From assembly GCF_021646545.1 (NCBI RefSeq), contig NZ_JAKIRP010000001.1, forward strand, positions 62,001 through 126,000: a DNA stretch of 64,000 nt. The letters are read 5' to 3'. The translations under genes were made by a program, and so were the position numbers. The stretch comes from Chitinophaga filiformis. Lineage in GTDB: Bacteria; Bacteroidota; Bacteroidia; Chitinophagales; Chitinophagaceae. The notes beneath the pieces were generated by a model. That model saw only the letters and a program-made list of their open reading frames with translations. It was not told where the DNA came from and searched no databases. Below, piece by piece: positions 17,207 to 25,533 of the stretch. Each line of letters opens with the position of its first letter. The first letter of the stretch is position 1.

Positions 17207-18163
17207 ATGCTGCCAATAAAAATAGCTACTGCACAGTTTGAAAACCGAAGCAACGATAAAACTTATAACCTCAGTGTCATCCGTTCCCTTTCCGCACAGG
17301 CAAAATCACAGGGTGCGCAGGTGATCGCTTTTCATGAATGCTCTATCACAGGTTATACATTTGCCCGGCATCTGGACAAGCAACAACTAACTGACATTGC
17401 TGAATCTATTCCCGATGGAGAAAGCATACAGGCTTTAATTGCCATTGCAAAAGAACTCGATATTGCGATCCTGGCGGGACTGTTTGAAAAAACAGATGAC
17501 GGTAAGCTGTACAAAGCATATGTATGTGTAGATAAAACGGGCTTGCTGGCTAAATATCGCAAGCTGCATCCTTTCATTAATCCACACCTTACACCTGGCG
17601 ACGAATATGTTGTGTTTGACCTGCTGGGATGGAAATGCGGCATATTGATCTGCTATGACAATAATGTCATTGAAAATGTCCGGGCTACTGCTTTGTTGGG
17701 AGCCGATATTATTTTCATGCCGCATGTAACGATGTGCACACCTTCCACCCGGCCGGGAGCCGGCTTTGTAGATCCTGCGCTATGGGCCACCCGGGAGACA
17801 GACCCGACGACTCTGCGTGCGGAATTCGACGGATTAAAAGGCCGCAGCTGGTTAATGAAATGGTTGCCAGCCAGGGCATATGACAACGGCATTTACGCCA
17901 TCTTCTCAAATCCTATTGGCATGGATGACGACCAATTGAAGAACGGCTGCTCTATGATCCTTGATCCATTCGGAGATGTCATTGCAGAGTGCAGGCGTTT
18001 AGGTGACGACATCGCGATTGCCACACTTACGCCAGAGAAACTCAGGCAGGCTGGCGGCCACCGTTACAGGAATGCAAGACGAACAGACTTGTATGGAGCG
18101 ATTCTTTCTGCACCCCATAAAGCAGTACAAAAAGTGGTATGGATGCAGCCTTCCGAAGAATAA
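17207..18163 (+). CDS. Carbon-nitrogen hydrolase (nitrilase superfamily)
   Basis: A 318-residue cytoplasmic amidase or nitrilase-like enzyme that hydrolyses a non-peptide C-N bond. The Glu-Lys-Cys catalytic triad is complete: E44 in AFHECSITGY, K119 in AKYRKLHPF, and C149 in GILICYDN. The segment QFENRSNDKTYNL is the typical first strand and helix. An insertion of about 50 residues after the nucleophile (CTPSTRPGAGFVDPALW to GLKGRSWLMKW) distinguishes it from the shorter omega-amidase and Nit-type members and is likely to shape the substrate pocket. The gene is monocistronic. Substrate is not predictable. Confidence 0.9.
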   Translation: MLPIKIATAQFENRSNDKTYNLSVIRSLSAQAKSQGAQVIAFHECSITGYTFARHLDKQQLTDIAESIPDGESIQALIAIAKELDIAILAGLFEKTDDGKLYKAYVCVDKTGLLAKYRKLHPFINPHLTPGDEYVVFDLLGWKCGILICYDNNVIENVRATALLGADIIFMPHVTMCTPSTRPGAGFVDPALWATRETDPTTLRAEFDGLKGRSWLMKWLPARAYDNGIYAIFSNPIGMDDDQLKNGCSMILDPFGDVIAECRRLGDDIAIATLTPEKLRQAGGHRYRNARRTDLYGAILSAPHKAVQKVVWMQPSEE

Positions 18164-18170
18164 AGGCATT

Positions 18171-18195
18171 AAAAAAGGCCGCCCGGAAACGGGCG
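18171..18195 (-). terminator. Terminator of the lipoprotein gene 18218-18931
   Basis: On the minus strand a CGCCCG/CGGGCG stem with a GAAA-type loop leads into six T residues, 23 bases beyond the lipoprotein stop codon and just past the convergent amidohydrolase gene. Confidence 0.8.
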
Positions 18196-18217
18196 ACCTG
18201 ATTCATTATCACTGTTT

Positions 18218-18931
18218 CTATTGCTTGGTTAGAGGACGGCGCAGTATCTGCACCACAAGTGTGTCTCTATTGTTTTCCTGGCTCAATTTGGAAATCACTT
18301 TACTGTTAAAAAGCATAGCTGGTCCGGCCAGGTGACTTAAGTCGGTCAGTTCCATCGGTACTCCAAACGGCGAAGGCTTCCACCAGGTTGAAGTGGCCGT
18401 TGCCACTACATATGCAAGATAATATTGGCCATTTATGATCCTCACCGGGTATTTCTTTCTATACTTACAGGGATCAGTGTAATAAGTCGGACACTCTGAC
18501 GCCGGACCGTCTAGTTGTACCAGGTTAATAATTGAATCAGCCACATTGTTATTAGGCTTTGGACTATCTTCCTTAAAATCTACCGCTGCCAGCATCATTA
18601 ATGTATCATTCTTACTGATGATCTCTGTTTGTATATTTCCCAGTAATACATTTTTCTCGCCCTGGAATTCCAGCGTATAAGAGGATAGATGAGCCCCTGA
18701 GCCGGTAGCAGCATCTAATATGTAGGCCGAAGCGCGCCCCCTGCGAGTCAAATAATCTTTAATGAGTGCTTTGTCATATATAGGAGTATTACCGGTGTAC
18801 ATAACAGTTTCGTCTACTGTTACCATATCGCCTGGCTGGTATGCGTTTCTGGAATCAGGAGAGTCATTGTCATCTTTACTGCAGGCGAATACACAGGTAC
18901 ACATTACTAATAAAATCAGCATCTTTTTCAT
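18218..18931 (-). CDS. Uncharacterised lipoprotein
   Basis: A 237-residue lipoprotein: MKKMLILLVMCTCVFAC with C17 as the lipidated residue, followed by an acidic SKDDNDSPDS linker of the kind that directs surface exposure in Bacteroidota. The mature domain is beta-rich, with a strand-heavy middle (SSYTLEFQGEKNVLLGNIQ) and an internal ECPTYYTDPC pair of cysteines about residues 150-160 that could form a disulfide. No catalytic motif or known family is recognised. It is a single-gene transcript convergent with the amidohydrolase. Confidence 0.75.
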   Translation of the reverse strand: MKKMLILLVMCTCVFACSKDDNDSPDSRNAYQPGDMVTVDETVMYTGNTPIYDKALIKDYLTRRGRASAYILDAATGSGAHLSSYTLEFQGEKNVLLGNIQTEIISKNDTLMMLAAVDFKEDSPKPNNNVADSIINLVQLDGPASECPTYYTDPCKYRKKYPVRIINGQYYLAYVVATATSTWWKPSPFGVPMELTDLSHLAGPAMLFNSKVISKLSQENNRDTLVVQILRRPLTKQ

Positions 18932-19095
18932 GGTTCGATTGGCTTTAACTTTGAACTTGTTTTAAAGGTGAATTGGTGAATATTTTACAGTAAGACAGGG
19001 GATATTGGAAAACTCCTACGGGGCAGCAGATTTTTTTTAAAAAAAGTGGAACAGGATAAATACAGGCTTATTTTCACTTTATTATCAATACAATA

Positions 19096-19139
19096 AAAGG
19101 AAGGCCGGAGTAGAACTGATCTATCCCGGCCTTTCCTTT
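19096..19139 (-). terminator. Terminator of the pectate lyase gene
   Basis: An AAGGCCGG/CCGGCCTT stem (19101-19108 with 19126-19133), extended after a one-base offset by AAAGG/CCTTT, lies just past the minus-strand pectate lyase stop codon. Confidence 0.65.
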
Positions 19140-19154
19140 CATCTGACTAATAGG

Positions 19155-21179
19155 CTATTTCACAACCAGTTTATAGTTGGATTTCAATCCTTTGTTACCT
19201 ATTACAGTTACATAATACAATCCTGGTGTCCTGTTGCTTAGATTTAGGACTACCTTCTGTGTGCCACCGGCAACAGATCTGACAATACCAACATTCTCTA
19301 CCAAACGGCCCTGTGCATCATAAATCCTTATAGCAGCCTGCTCATTTTTGCCTAATGTCACATTTATAGTAGCGTTACTGCTTGTCGGGTTAGGGTAGAT
19401 ACCTGTGAGTTCCCGACTTTCAGTCGTATTACCGGGCAGCAACATAGCAAGGGTACTGGCTGTTGTACCGGTACAATTGGCCGCTGATGGCGCATTGCCT
19501 GTTATTTCAATCCAGTCGATATCGGCAGTAGCACTCGATGCTACTGACTGCAGCCGGATAGTATTAGCACCAGCATTTAATGACACTGTCGCTGTTGCGT
19601 TCGCAAATACTGTACTGCCGCTGGTTCTTGGGAACGACTGTGAACTGTTAACCGTAGCACCGTTTATTATCAGCGCCATAGTATATGCGTTGCTGCTGCT
19701 ACTGTTCACATAACGCCAGGTCAGCGTATAGGTACCTGCAGCAGGCGCAGTCACCCTCCAATCCACGCCTTTACCAGCAGAATTGGTCAGGTTGATCACC
19801 CTGCCATTGCTGGCGCCACTATTATTGCTGATGGAACCTTCGTATGCACAAAGGCCCTGGGCAGTGGTAGCATTGTCTTCAATCCTGATAGTGCCGGAAC
19901 CACCTGGATCCTGTGCCTGGAAATTGGCAGTAACAGATTTGTTACTGTTCATTGTTATGCTGACGGAGGAAGATGTTCCTGTGGCTGCGCCACTCCATCC
20001 TGTAAAAGTATAACCTGATGCAGGGACTGCGGTTACAGTCACCACAGTACCGGAATCATAAGTGCCGGCGCCTGTTATGCTACCACCAGCAGCGGGTACT
20101 GCAGTAACAGCAAGTGTATACGTGGTAGGATCAGGGTTGGGATTCGTACCACCACAGGAATTACTTGTCAGTGTAGCGCCTGCACTGGCTGTAACCAGGC
20201 CTTTTACCTGCGCAGCAGGTGTTACTGTCAGCGAATAAGGAGGTGTAAATGCCGTACCACTACCGGCAGTATTGCCGGAGGTATTGGTAAAAGTGTTATT
20301 CCTGGAAGTGATAGCCGTAAATGTATTATCCATCAGATCTATGGGGCTGGCAACATTTTCAAAGACATTGCTTTCTATCAGCAGGTCTGCCTCAAAGCCA
20401 GCCATCACACATTGTGATGCAACGGTACTATTAAAAAGGTTGTTGACCACATGCACCTTTCCGAACCGCACTCTTGGCATACGGGCCTTACAGCCTTGTG
20501 CCCACCAGCAGTGCTGCATAGTAATACGCAGCTTCCCTCTGTCGCCGGTAGCACCATCACTGGAGCCAAAGAGATTAGAGAACCTGTGATCGTCTGAACC
20601 ACCCGGACCATCGGGCCTTGGTGTTTTGTTGTAAATGAACTTACACCAGGTTACAGTAATATAATCCGACGCGTTTTTAATATCCAGGTTACCATCCATA
20701 CCATCCTGGAATTCGCAATGATCTACCCAGATATTTGTGCTGGCGTCCAGGGTTACGTTATCCCAACCGTCGGCATCATAAGCACCGGGGCCTTCAAATA
20801 TGATGTTCCGGAAGATGATATTCGAACATCTTTTTACGCTTAACAGACCTGAACCATCTTTTGTCTGATCACTTGATACTAATCTGGAGCCAGGCAAACC
20901 ATAAATAGTCTTTCCTGACTGGTCCTGAAAACTGATACGTCCGCCGGCCGGGAAAGTAATGGTACCCGATATATGGACAACCTTTACAGCAGCAGAAGTA
21001 ACAGCGGTTTTAAAATCATTGTAATTGGTAACAACTGTGGCAGCAGCTGTTCCGCCGCCTGTTACACCTCCATTTTGACTTGCCCAGCCAACGACAGCAC
21101 ATTGTTGGCTATGCGCGGATAAACTGGCAAGGCATACGACGGCACTTAGCGCCACTGAGAGTAAGCGATTTAATTGCAT
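19155..21179 (-). CDS. Modular PL1 pectate lyase with CBM and type IX secretion domain
   Basis: A 674-residue secreted enzyme that cleaves polygalacturonate by Ca-dependent beta-elimination. Domains in order: signal peptide to about residue 25; right-handed parallel beta-helix PL1 domain (about 30-330) with WVDH (151-154) and the catalytic arginine region RMPRVRFGKVHVVNN (233-247); one divergent InlB-type repeat (about 350-420, containing GYTFTGWSG); a CBM6/CBM35-like beta-sandwich (about 430-560, IRIEDNATTAQG to ATADIDWIEITG); and a C-terminal type A T9SS sorting domain (about 595-674, YPNPTSSNATINV to NYKLVVK). The last domain implies export by the type IX system to the surface or medium. 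The gene is monocistronic. Confidence 0.93.
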   Translation of the reverse strand: MQLNRLLSVALSAVVCLASLSAHSQQCAVVGWASQNGGVTGGGTAAATVVTNYNDFKTAVTSAAVKVVHISGTITFPAGGRISFQDQSGKTIYGLPGSRLVSSDQTKDGSGLLSVKRCSNIIFRNIIFEGPGAYDADGWDNVTLDASTNIWVDHCEFQDGMDGNLDIKNASDYITVTWCKFIYNKTPRPDGPGGSDDHRFSNLFGSSDGATGDRGKLRITMQHCWWAQGCKARMPRVRFGKVHVVNNLFNSTVASQCVMAGFEADLLIESNVFENVASPIDLMDNTFTAITSRNNTFTNTSGNTAGSGTAFTPPYSLTVTPAAQVKGLVTASAGATLTSNSCGGTNPNPDPTTYTLAVTAVPAAGGSITGAGTYDSGTVVTVTAVPASGYTFTGWSGAATGTSSSVSITMNSNKSVTANFQAQDPGGSGTIRIEDNATTAQGLCAYEGSISNNSGASNGRVINLTNSAGKGVDWRVTAPAAGTYTLTWRYVNSSSSNAYTMALIINGATVNSSQSFPRTSGSTVFANATATVSLNAGANTIRLQSVASSATADIDWIEITGNAPSAANCTGTTASTLAMLLPGNTTESRELTGIYPNPTSSNATINVTLGKNEQAAIRIYDAQGRLVENVGIVRSVAGGTQKVVLNLSNRTPGLYYVTVIGNKGLKSNYKLVVK

Positions 21180-21391
21180 AGGGTTTGTTTTATGATATTG
21201 GTTAAAAAAAACTCATAAAGTGGAACGGCAGTTAAAATGCCATAGTGCCCGGGCAACGTAATTGTTCACAGCGTCAAGTTCCTTAATTTTTGTTGGTTTT
21301 TCTTATCCTGCTGATAATTTATTTACGCAATCGTTGCCGGAATTATTTATGTGCAGGCAGGGTTTCAGACAGTATAAGCTACATGCTATAT

Positions 21392-21420
21392 AAAAAAGAA
21401 ACAGCCCGGAAACGGGCCGT
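21392..21420 (-). terminator. Terminator after the 53-residue membrane protein gene
   Basis: On the minus strand an eight-base GC-rich stem with one mismatch (ACGGCCCG with 21401-21408) and a 4-base loop is followed by a T-rich tract, 30 bases past the stop codon at 21450. Confidence 0.7.
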
Positions 21421-21449
21421 AACTTCTCCTTTCATTTTTTACCCTCCTA

Positions 21450-21611
21450 TTATTTCTTCTTTTTTTGCTGCGTGGAAATTTCAGATGATTGCTTAGGCGA
21501 ATCGACGACTGTTTTAGTGGCTCTGCGGCGAGCCATTATCAATCCAATAAGAATGATCAATGCGATAATAACGGCTAGCGGCCATATCCTTTGTTGCAGG
21601 ATTTCCTTCAT
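21450..21611 (-). CDS. Small single-pass membrane protein (53 aa)
   Basis: The minus strand from ATG 21611 to TAA 21450 encodes 53 residues: a short polar start (MKEILQQRIWP), one strong transmembrane helix (LAVIIALIILIGLIMA, about 12-27), an arginine-rich stop-transfer (RRRATK) and a lysine-rich end with four terminal lysines. The positive-inside rule places the C-terminus in the cytoplasm. A terminator with a T-run lies 30 bases downstream, which supports a real short transcript rather than a chance frame. No family or function is assigned; it is too short for most gene callers. Confidence 0.6.
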   Translation of the reverse strand: MKEILQQRIWPLAVIIALIILIGLIMARRRATKTVVDSPKQSSEISTQQKKKK

Positions 21612-22194
21612 TGTTAAAGGATGATTTGATCATTCATGATGCGAAAAGTGAAAACAGGGCAATAGCATTACAAAGCAAGCATCACTGCTGCTGCGTATGG
21701 TTTATTAGTAGTCATGATTTATTAAAAGCACCTGGCTATTGCCGTGCGGTTATCAGATAAGGTCTCGTTAGATAATGGTATTCAAGGTTGATTAATTAGT
21801 GTACAAATATGGTTTTCTTAGTCTTTGCATTTTGAGGTCAGTCTGATGTTAAATATACTGATAATTTGCATACAGAATGAAAATTGCGGGCATAATTCTT
21901 TTAGAATGAACCAGTTATTATTAATGCATTTTATCAGATGCAGGAGAAATTTAATTTATGGCATAAGCCTGATTATGTTGTATTAACATTGCAGGATCAC
22001 TGCTTATCTAGACTCCCGGTAACGACAGTAATGGTCAATAAATTTATCTTTGAAATACAGAACCAGGACACGAAGGGATGAGTTGTATCATTATTCGTTG
22101 CATCTTAGGATAGTAGCTTCCTGCTTTGTTAGTTAAATTCAATTACTTAATTTGGGACAGCATACCAGTTCATTTTTAACGTAAACTCAAATAT
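21612..22194. other. Intergenic region between divergent genes
   Basis: About 580 bases without a supportable gene; only tiny frames of about ten codons occur. It should hold the promoters for the small membrane protein (minus) and the YceI gene (plus). No repeat, riboswitch-like fold or long palindrome was noticed. Confidence 0.5.
22126..22154 (+). promoter_or_regulatory. Possible Bacteroidota promoter of the YceI gene
   Basis: TTG (22126-22128), an 18-base spacer and TTAATTTG (22147-22154) match the TTG / TAnnTTTG pattern at all but one position. It would start transcription about 35 bases before the ATG at 22195. Confidence 0.35.
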
Positions 22195-22866
22195 ATGAAG
22201 CAAACAGTCCCCGCTTTTATCCTGCTGCTTACATTGGCCGCATGTGGTGGCGCCTCCACAGATCAGGCGAAAACAGAAGAAAAGAAAGAAGCTGCGGCAG
22301 CCACTGGCGTCGCTTACACCATTGACACAACCGCCACTTCCGTTAGCTGGCGTGCTACACACAAAGGTGGATTTGCGCCACGCTTTGGAAGCATCAAAGT
22401 CGTAGATGGTAGTCTCAACGTTGAAAACGGAGCTGTTACCGGCGGTAGCTTTGATGTAAACCTGAACACATTGACCACCGATCCGTCATCTGTTACAGAG
22501 CCAGACAAAAAATCAACTGATCTGGATGGCCATCTGAAAAGCCCTGACTTCTTCGATGCAGCTAACCACCCTACAGCTAAATTCGTTATCACCGGTGTTA
22601 CTCCGTACGATAGCACCAAAGAGAAAAGTCTTCTTCCTGGCGCTACTAATCTTATCAGTGGTAACCTGACCCTGAAAGACAGCACCCTGAACATCACTTT
22701 CCCTGCACAGATCACTGTTGGAGAAAACGACGTTACCGCTACTGCAAAATTTGTGATAGACAGAACTGCATGGGGTATCAACTATAAAACGGAAGGTAGC
22801 CCTGAAAACTGGGTAATCAGCAAAGATGTTGAAATCGGTTTTAACCTGAAAGCCGTGAAGAAATAA
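22195..22866 (+). CDS. YceI family lipoprotein
   Basis: A 223-residue lipoprotein with lipobox L-A-A-C (C17) and a lysine/glutamate/alanine-rich linker, followed by a full YceI domain (about 40-223), an eight-stranded lipocalin-like barrel that binds isoprenoid or similar amphipathic ligands. Recognisable elements are YTIDTTATSVSWRATHKGG, the GGSFDVNLNTLTT strand, GHLKSPDFFDAANHPTAKF, and FVIDRTAWGINYK near the end. It is expected in the periplasm, attached to a membrane. It has its own putative promoter and a strong hairpin downstream, so it is monocistronic. Confidence 0.92.
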   Translation: MKQTVPAFILLLTLAACGGASTDQAKTEEKKEAAAATGVAYTIDTTATSVSWRATHKGGFAPRFGSIKVVDGSLNVENGAVTGGSFDVNLNTLTTDPSSVTEPDKKSTDLDGHLKSPDFFDAANHPTAKFVITGVTPYDSTKEKSLLPGATNLISGNLTLKDSTLNITFPAQITVGENDVTATAKFVIDRTAWGINYKTEGSPENWVISKDVEIGFNLKAVKK

Positions 22867-22891
22867 TTTTCTGAAGGACTTTATATAAGAA

Positions 22892-22922
22892 ACAGCCCGG
22901 CATTTAACACATGCCGGGCTGT
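22892..22922. terminator. Bidirectional terminator, YceI and convergent membrane protein
   Basis: A perfect 12-bp GC-rich stem (22892-22903 with 22911-22922) with a 7-base loop sits between the YceI stop and the stop of the convergent gene at 22928. Read on the minus strand it is followed by TTTCTTATA, so it probably serves mainly the minus gene. Confidence 0.8.
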
Positions 22923-22927
22923 GTCAT

Positions 22928-23371
22928 TCATCCCTGACTGCCATTCTTTCTAAGCACAAGAACATACTTCTTTACAAAATACTTCCACGGCATTGCAATA
23001 ATCGGCAACACCACCAGTGCAAAAACAAACGTCATTCCTTCAGCAGGTGAACCTGCTAACTGATTTGACACCCATAGTGGATAAGCCACTATTATCAACC
23101 AAATCGTTTTATAAAGTATTTCGAGCATCACGATAGGTAGCATTCTAAGCGGATGTAGGATTCCGAAAAATGACAATACTGAATAAGATGCCCAGATAGT
23201 GAAGTTCATTGCCTGAGCTGGGTCCCATGCCCCTTTATGCCTAACTATAAAAATCCATGCATCCTTCCCAAGGAAAAGGAACATCAATACATACAATAAC
23301 CTTAGAAGGTAGATCTTATATTTCGCTACCCCTTCCCAATGTTCGTAATCCGGCTTAAAGATATTTGTCAT
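22928..23371 (-). CDS. Four-helix membrane protein of unknown function
   Basis: A 147-residue integral membrane protein with four predicted helices at about 19-37, 55-72, 77-98 and 113-131, connected by short polar loops, and an N-terminal amphipathic start containing PDYEHWEGVAKYKIYLLR. No known family signature is recognised. A cytoplasmic-membrane location is clear from hydrophobicity. It is a single gene; the adenine/thymine-rich stretch upstream (23372-23490) contains a run of seven C residues but no further coding frame. Confidence 0.72.
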   Translation of the reverse strand: MTNIFKPDYEHWEGVAKYKIYLLRLLYVLMFLFLGKDAWIFIVRHKGAWDPAQAMNFTIWASYSVLSFFGILHPLRMLPIVMLEILYKTIWLIIVAYPLWVSNQLAGSPAEGMTFVFALVVLPIIAMPWKYFVKKYVLVLRKNGSQG

Positions 23372-23490
23372 GTTAAAGGTTTGATATAGGTGATAATGCG
23401 ATTACAATGCGTACCGAAAATAGTCTTCCGGATGGAATATATAAATATTTTTTTCAATTGTACTTTATCGCCCCCCCAACCGCTACAACT

Positions 23491-23899
23491 TTAATAACTG
23501 TCAGTATAAGGACTTGACTTGATCACCAGCTTTGAATTAAACTTTGCCCGAAACTGACGATCATGTTGCTGTATTTCTGTTGACGCCAATGGGCTTCGCG
23601 TGCAAATAATATAACACATTCTCTTTTGCTGTTTGTCTTTGGCGCCTAATAAACTAATAGTTCTTTCCAGCTGTTTTATAGCATGGAGCAAATCCTGTCC
23701 CTTTAACTCAATGTAGAATTCAATCTCCTTAGCCAGATGGAGATAATCACACCGAAGGCCCTCAGTTATTTCACAACCATCCACATGGATTTTTGACTGA
23801 ATCTACCTGATCTGCGTTTTTTAAAATAAGCTCACTTCTTTGCTCTTTGAATGTGAAGATCTTATTATTGGAAGTTAACCTACAATTTGTGTTTGTCAT
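23491..23899 (-). pseudogene. Frameshifted small protein with a D-x12-E-x-K nuclease-like motif
   Basis: ATG 23899 opens a frame (MTNTNCRLTSNNKIFTF...) that stops at 23771-23773, while the continuing protein lies one base off from 23790 to 23491. Removing one base from the A5 run (T5 on the plus strand, 23790-23794) joins both into a 135-residue protein: KEQRSELILKN, then KIHVDGCEITEGLRCDYL, EFYIELKGQDLLHAIKQLE and RMCYIICTRSPLAS. The D of RCDY and the E-L-K 13 residues later are spaced like the PD-(D/E)XK nuclease core. The ATG overlaps the ATPase stop codon as TAATG, so the gene is translationally coupled to it. Family function is unknown to me. The break may be a true mutation, a sequencing slip, or a +1 recoding site; a GTG at 23784 could give a truncated 97-residue product. 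Confidence 0.7.
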
Positions 23900-25140
23900 T
23901 AAAACTCGATATCTAAAAGTTTCCCGAATTCTATTGCTATATCGTTTGAAATATTGTCTAGTATCGTTTGTATAATGAGGTTAGTTTCTTTATCAATAAG
24001 ATTTTCCTTTTTGCCATTACTTAAAGAATAGGCAGTTAATAACCCAGGTTTTAATTGCTCAGCTGCCGGAACAATTTTCGCGATATCCTTAGCTTTCTCT
24101 GATTTCAACTCGCTTAATCTTCCTGCTTCCAATAAATTATTAAAAGAAGATAAAATGTAAGGACTGTGCGTGGTCACAAATATCTGGAAGTCGTTCCGCT
24201 TGTTATTAAAAACACGTGCAAGCAGCTGTACAATTGCCTTTTGTGCATCAGGAAATAAATGGGCTTCTGGCTCTTCAATATAGATAGTGGCCATTTCGCC
24301 ATTGGAGCTGGACCGCAAACTATTTAAACCTTTTAAAATCAATATTAAAGGTAGTGTTTCCTGTTGGCCTGAAGACGCATTTGACAGGTTAACTTTACGA
24401 TTGTCCTTATGTATCAGATAGTCTTTATTATTTTCTCTGACGTAAGCACCATTTAAAATCCAGGCACTAATTTTATCAAACTCCTTGTCTACGGACTCCT
24501 CAGATTTTACAAGAAGCCCTTTCATGACCTCATAGGTAGCACCAAACTCAATGAGAAACGGGTCGAGGAACCTATTGTCATTTAAAAATGAGAAGATGCT
24601 TTTTTGAATATTGGCAAAAAAACTTCTGCCAGCAGGTATAAAGAATTGATTATGGATTGGGCTATTTCCAATTTCTTCTTTTATCAATCCACTAACTCCT
24701 TCCCGCAAATCTATTTCACGGGACACCCTGTGGATGTCCAGCTCGTTATTTTCAATTTTTCCTTCCGAATACCTTTTCTTGATTCTATGAATTGCCTCCC
24801 TTAAGTTCTCTGAATATTCAAGCTTAATTTGATTATTTACTTGTTTTAAAGAGATCCAAATATCATTGGCAAAATAAGTAATGTCGAAGTCGCCCTCTGA
24901 CCATGTGTCTCTGGGAAAAAATTTAATAAACTTCTCTTTCTGCGCATTGTCAAGTTCCTGTTCAGACTCTTCTTCCTCTACATTCTTCCTCAATTCTTTG
25001 AAAAAATCCTTGAAAAAGTAATGCAATTTCACAGTAACACTCTTTCCCGATCCCTGAGGACCAATAAGAATATTGATGGAATTAAACTCAAATTCCATCG
25101 CCTTTATACCTGCGAAATTCTGAATCTTGATTTTTTCCAT
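23899..25140 (-). CDS. AAA15 (ABC/OLD-like) ATPase, candidate defence component
   Basis: A 413-residue cytoplasmic ATPase of the AAA15/AAA21 class, related to RecF/OLD/SMC-type ABC ATPases. Walker A is G27-P-Q-G-S-G-K33-S34; a signature-like motif NASSGQQE lies at 254-261; Walker B is YIEEPE (287-292) with the catalytic glutamates; the H-loop is T324-H325-S326-P. A charged helical insertion (about 48-150) takes the place of the long coiled coil of SMC proteins. There is no TOPRIM domain, so it is not an OLD nuclease itself, and it needs a partner: the next gene, coupled by a TAATG overlap, encodes the D-ExK protein. ATPase/nuclease pairs with this layout are typical of phage-defence modules. 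The gene is AT-rich and lies beside a tRNA gene. Confidence 0.87.
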   Translation of the reverse strand: MEKIKIQNFAGIKAMEFEFNSINILIGPQGSGKSVTVKLHYFFKDFFKELRKNVEEEESEQELDNAQKEKFIKFFPRDTWSEGDFDITYFANDIWISLKQVNNQIKLEYSENLREAIHRIKKRYSEGKIENNELDIHRVSREIDLREGVSGLIKEEIGNSPIHNQFFIPAGRSFFANIQKSIFSFLNDNRFLDPFLIEFGATYEVMKGLLVKSEESVDKEFDKISAWILNGAYVRENNKDYLIHKDNRKVNLSNASSGQQETLPLILILKGLNSLRSSSNGEMATIYIEEPEAHLFPDAQKAIVQLLARVFNNKRNDFQIFVTTHSPYILSSFNNLLEAGRLSELKSEKAKDIAKIVPAAEQLKPGLLTAYSLSNGKKENLIDKETNLIIQTILDNISNDIAIEFGKLLDIEF

Positions 25141-25234
25141 TCGTACAGATTAACATCTTAAATTTTTCCCTGACCGGTGTAGACCAAATATACCTCAATT
25201 AGGAAAAATCGTAGACTCGAAATAGGCAAAAACA

Positions 25235-25264
25235 AAAAAGGAGATCATCTCTGATCTCCTTTTT
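25235..25264 (-). terminator. Terminator of the tRNA-Pro transcript
   Basis: A 13-bp perfect stem (25235-25247 with 25252-25264) with a 4-base loop immediately follows the tRNA 3' end on the minus strand and is flanked by T-rich sequence on that strand. Confidence 0.8.
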
Positions 25265-25265
25265 G

Positions 25266-25339
25266 TCGGGGCGGCAGGATTCGAACCTGCGACCTCCTGC
25301 TCCCAAAGCAGGCGCGATACCGGGCTACGCTACGCCCCG
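25266..25339 (-). tRNA. tRNA-Pro (anticodon TGG)
   Basis: The minus strand folds into a complete 74-base cloverleaf: acceptor arm CGGGGCG/CGCCCCG, D-arm with GTAGCGTAGCCCGGTA, anticodon arm CCTGC-TTTGGGA-GCAGG giving anticodon TGG, and T-arm with GGTTCGAATCC. The discriminator base is A, and CCA is not encoded. The gene is followed by its own terminator. Such tRNA 3' ends can serve as attachment sites; I did not find a second copy of this end in the window. Confidence 0.96.
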
Positions 25340-25533
25340 AACCCGTTAAACATCTCGCTTTGTTGCCATCGCTTTCGATGTTTGGGATTGCAAAGGTAGA
25401 TGATTTTTTGATATAACCAAAAATGATTCAAAAAAAATATCAGATTTTTTAAAATAACTTTCGGCCGCGGTCAGTGAGACGCATTTCCGGAAAGACGGAA
25501 ACACGCGCCCACACTGGAAAAATGTAGAATACT

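Noticed and set aside
23899..25140. OLD-family nuclease or PARIS AriA/AriB system
   Set aside because: The ATPase has no TOPRIM domain, and the partner is a small D-ExK-type protein instead of a DUF4435/TOPRIM AriB.
25266..25339. tRNA-Pro 3' end as an attachment site of an integrated element carrying the ATPase pair
   Set aside because: No second copy of the tRNA 3' sequence and no integrase gene were found in the window, so an integrative element is not supported.
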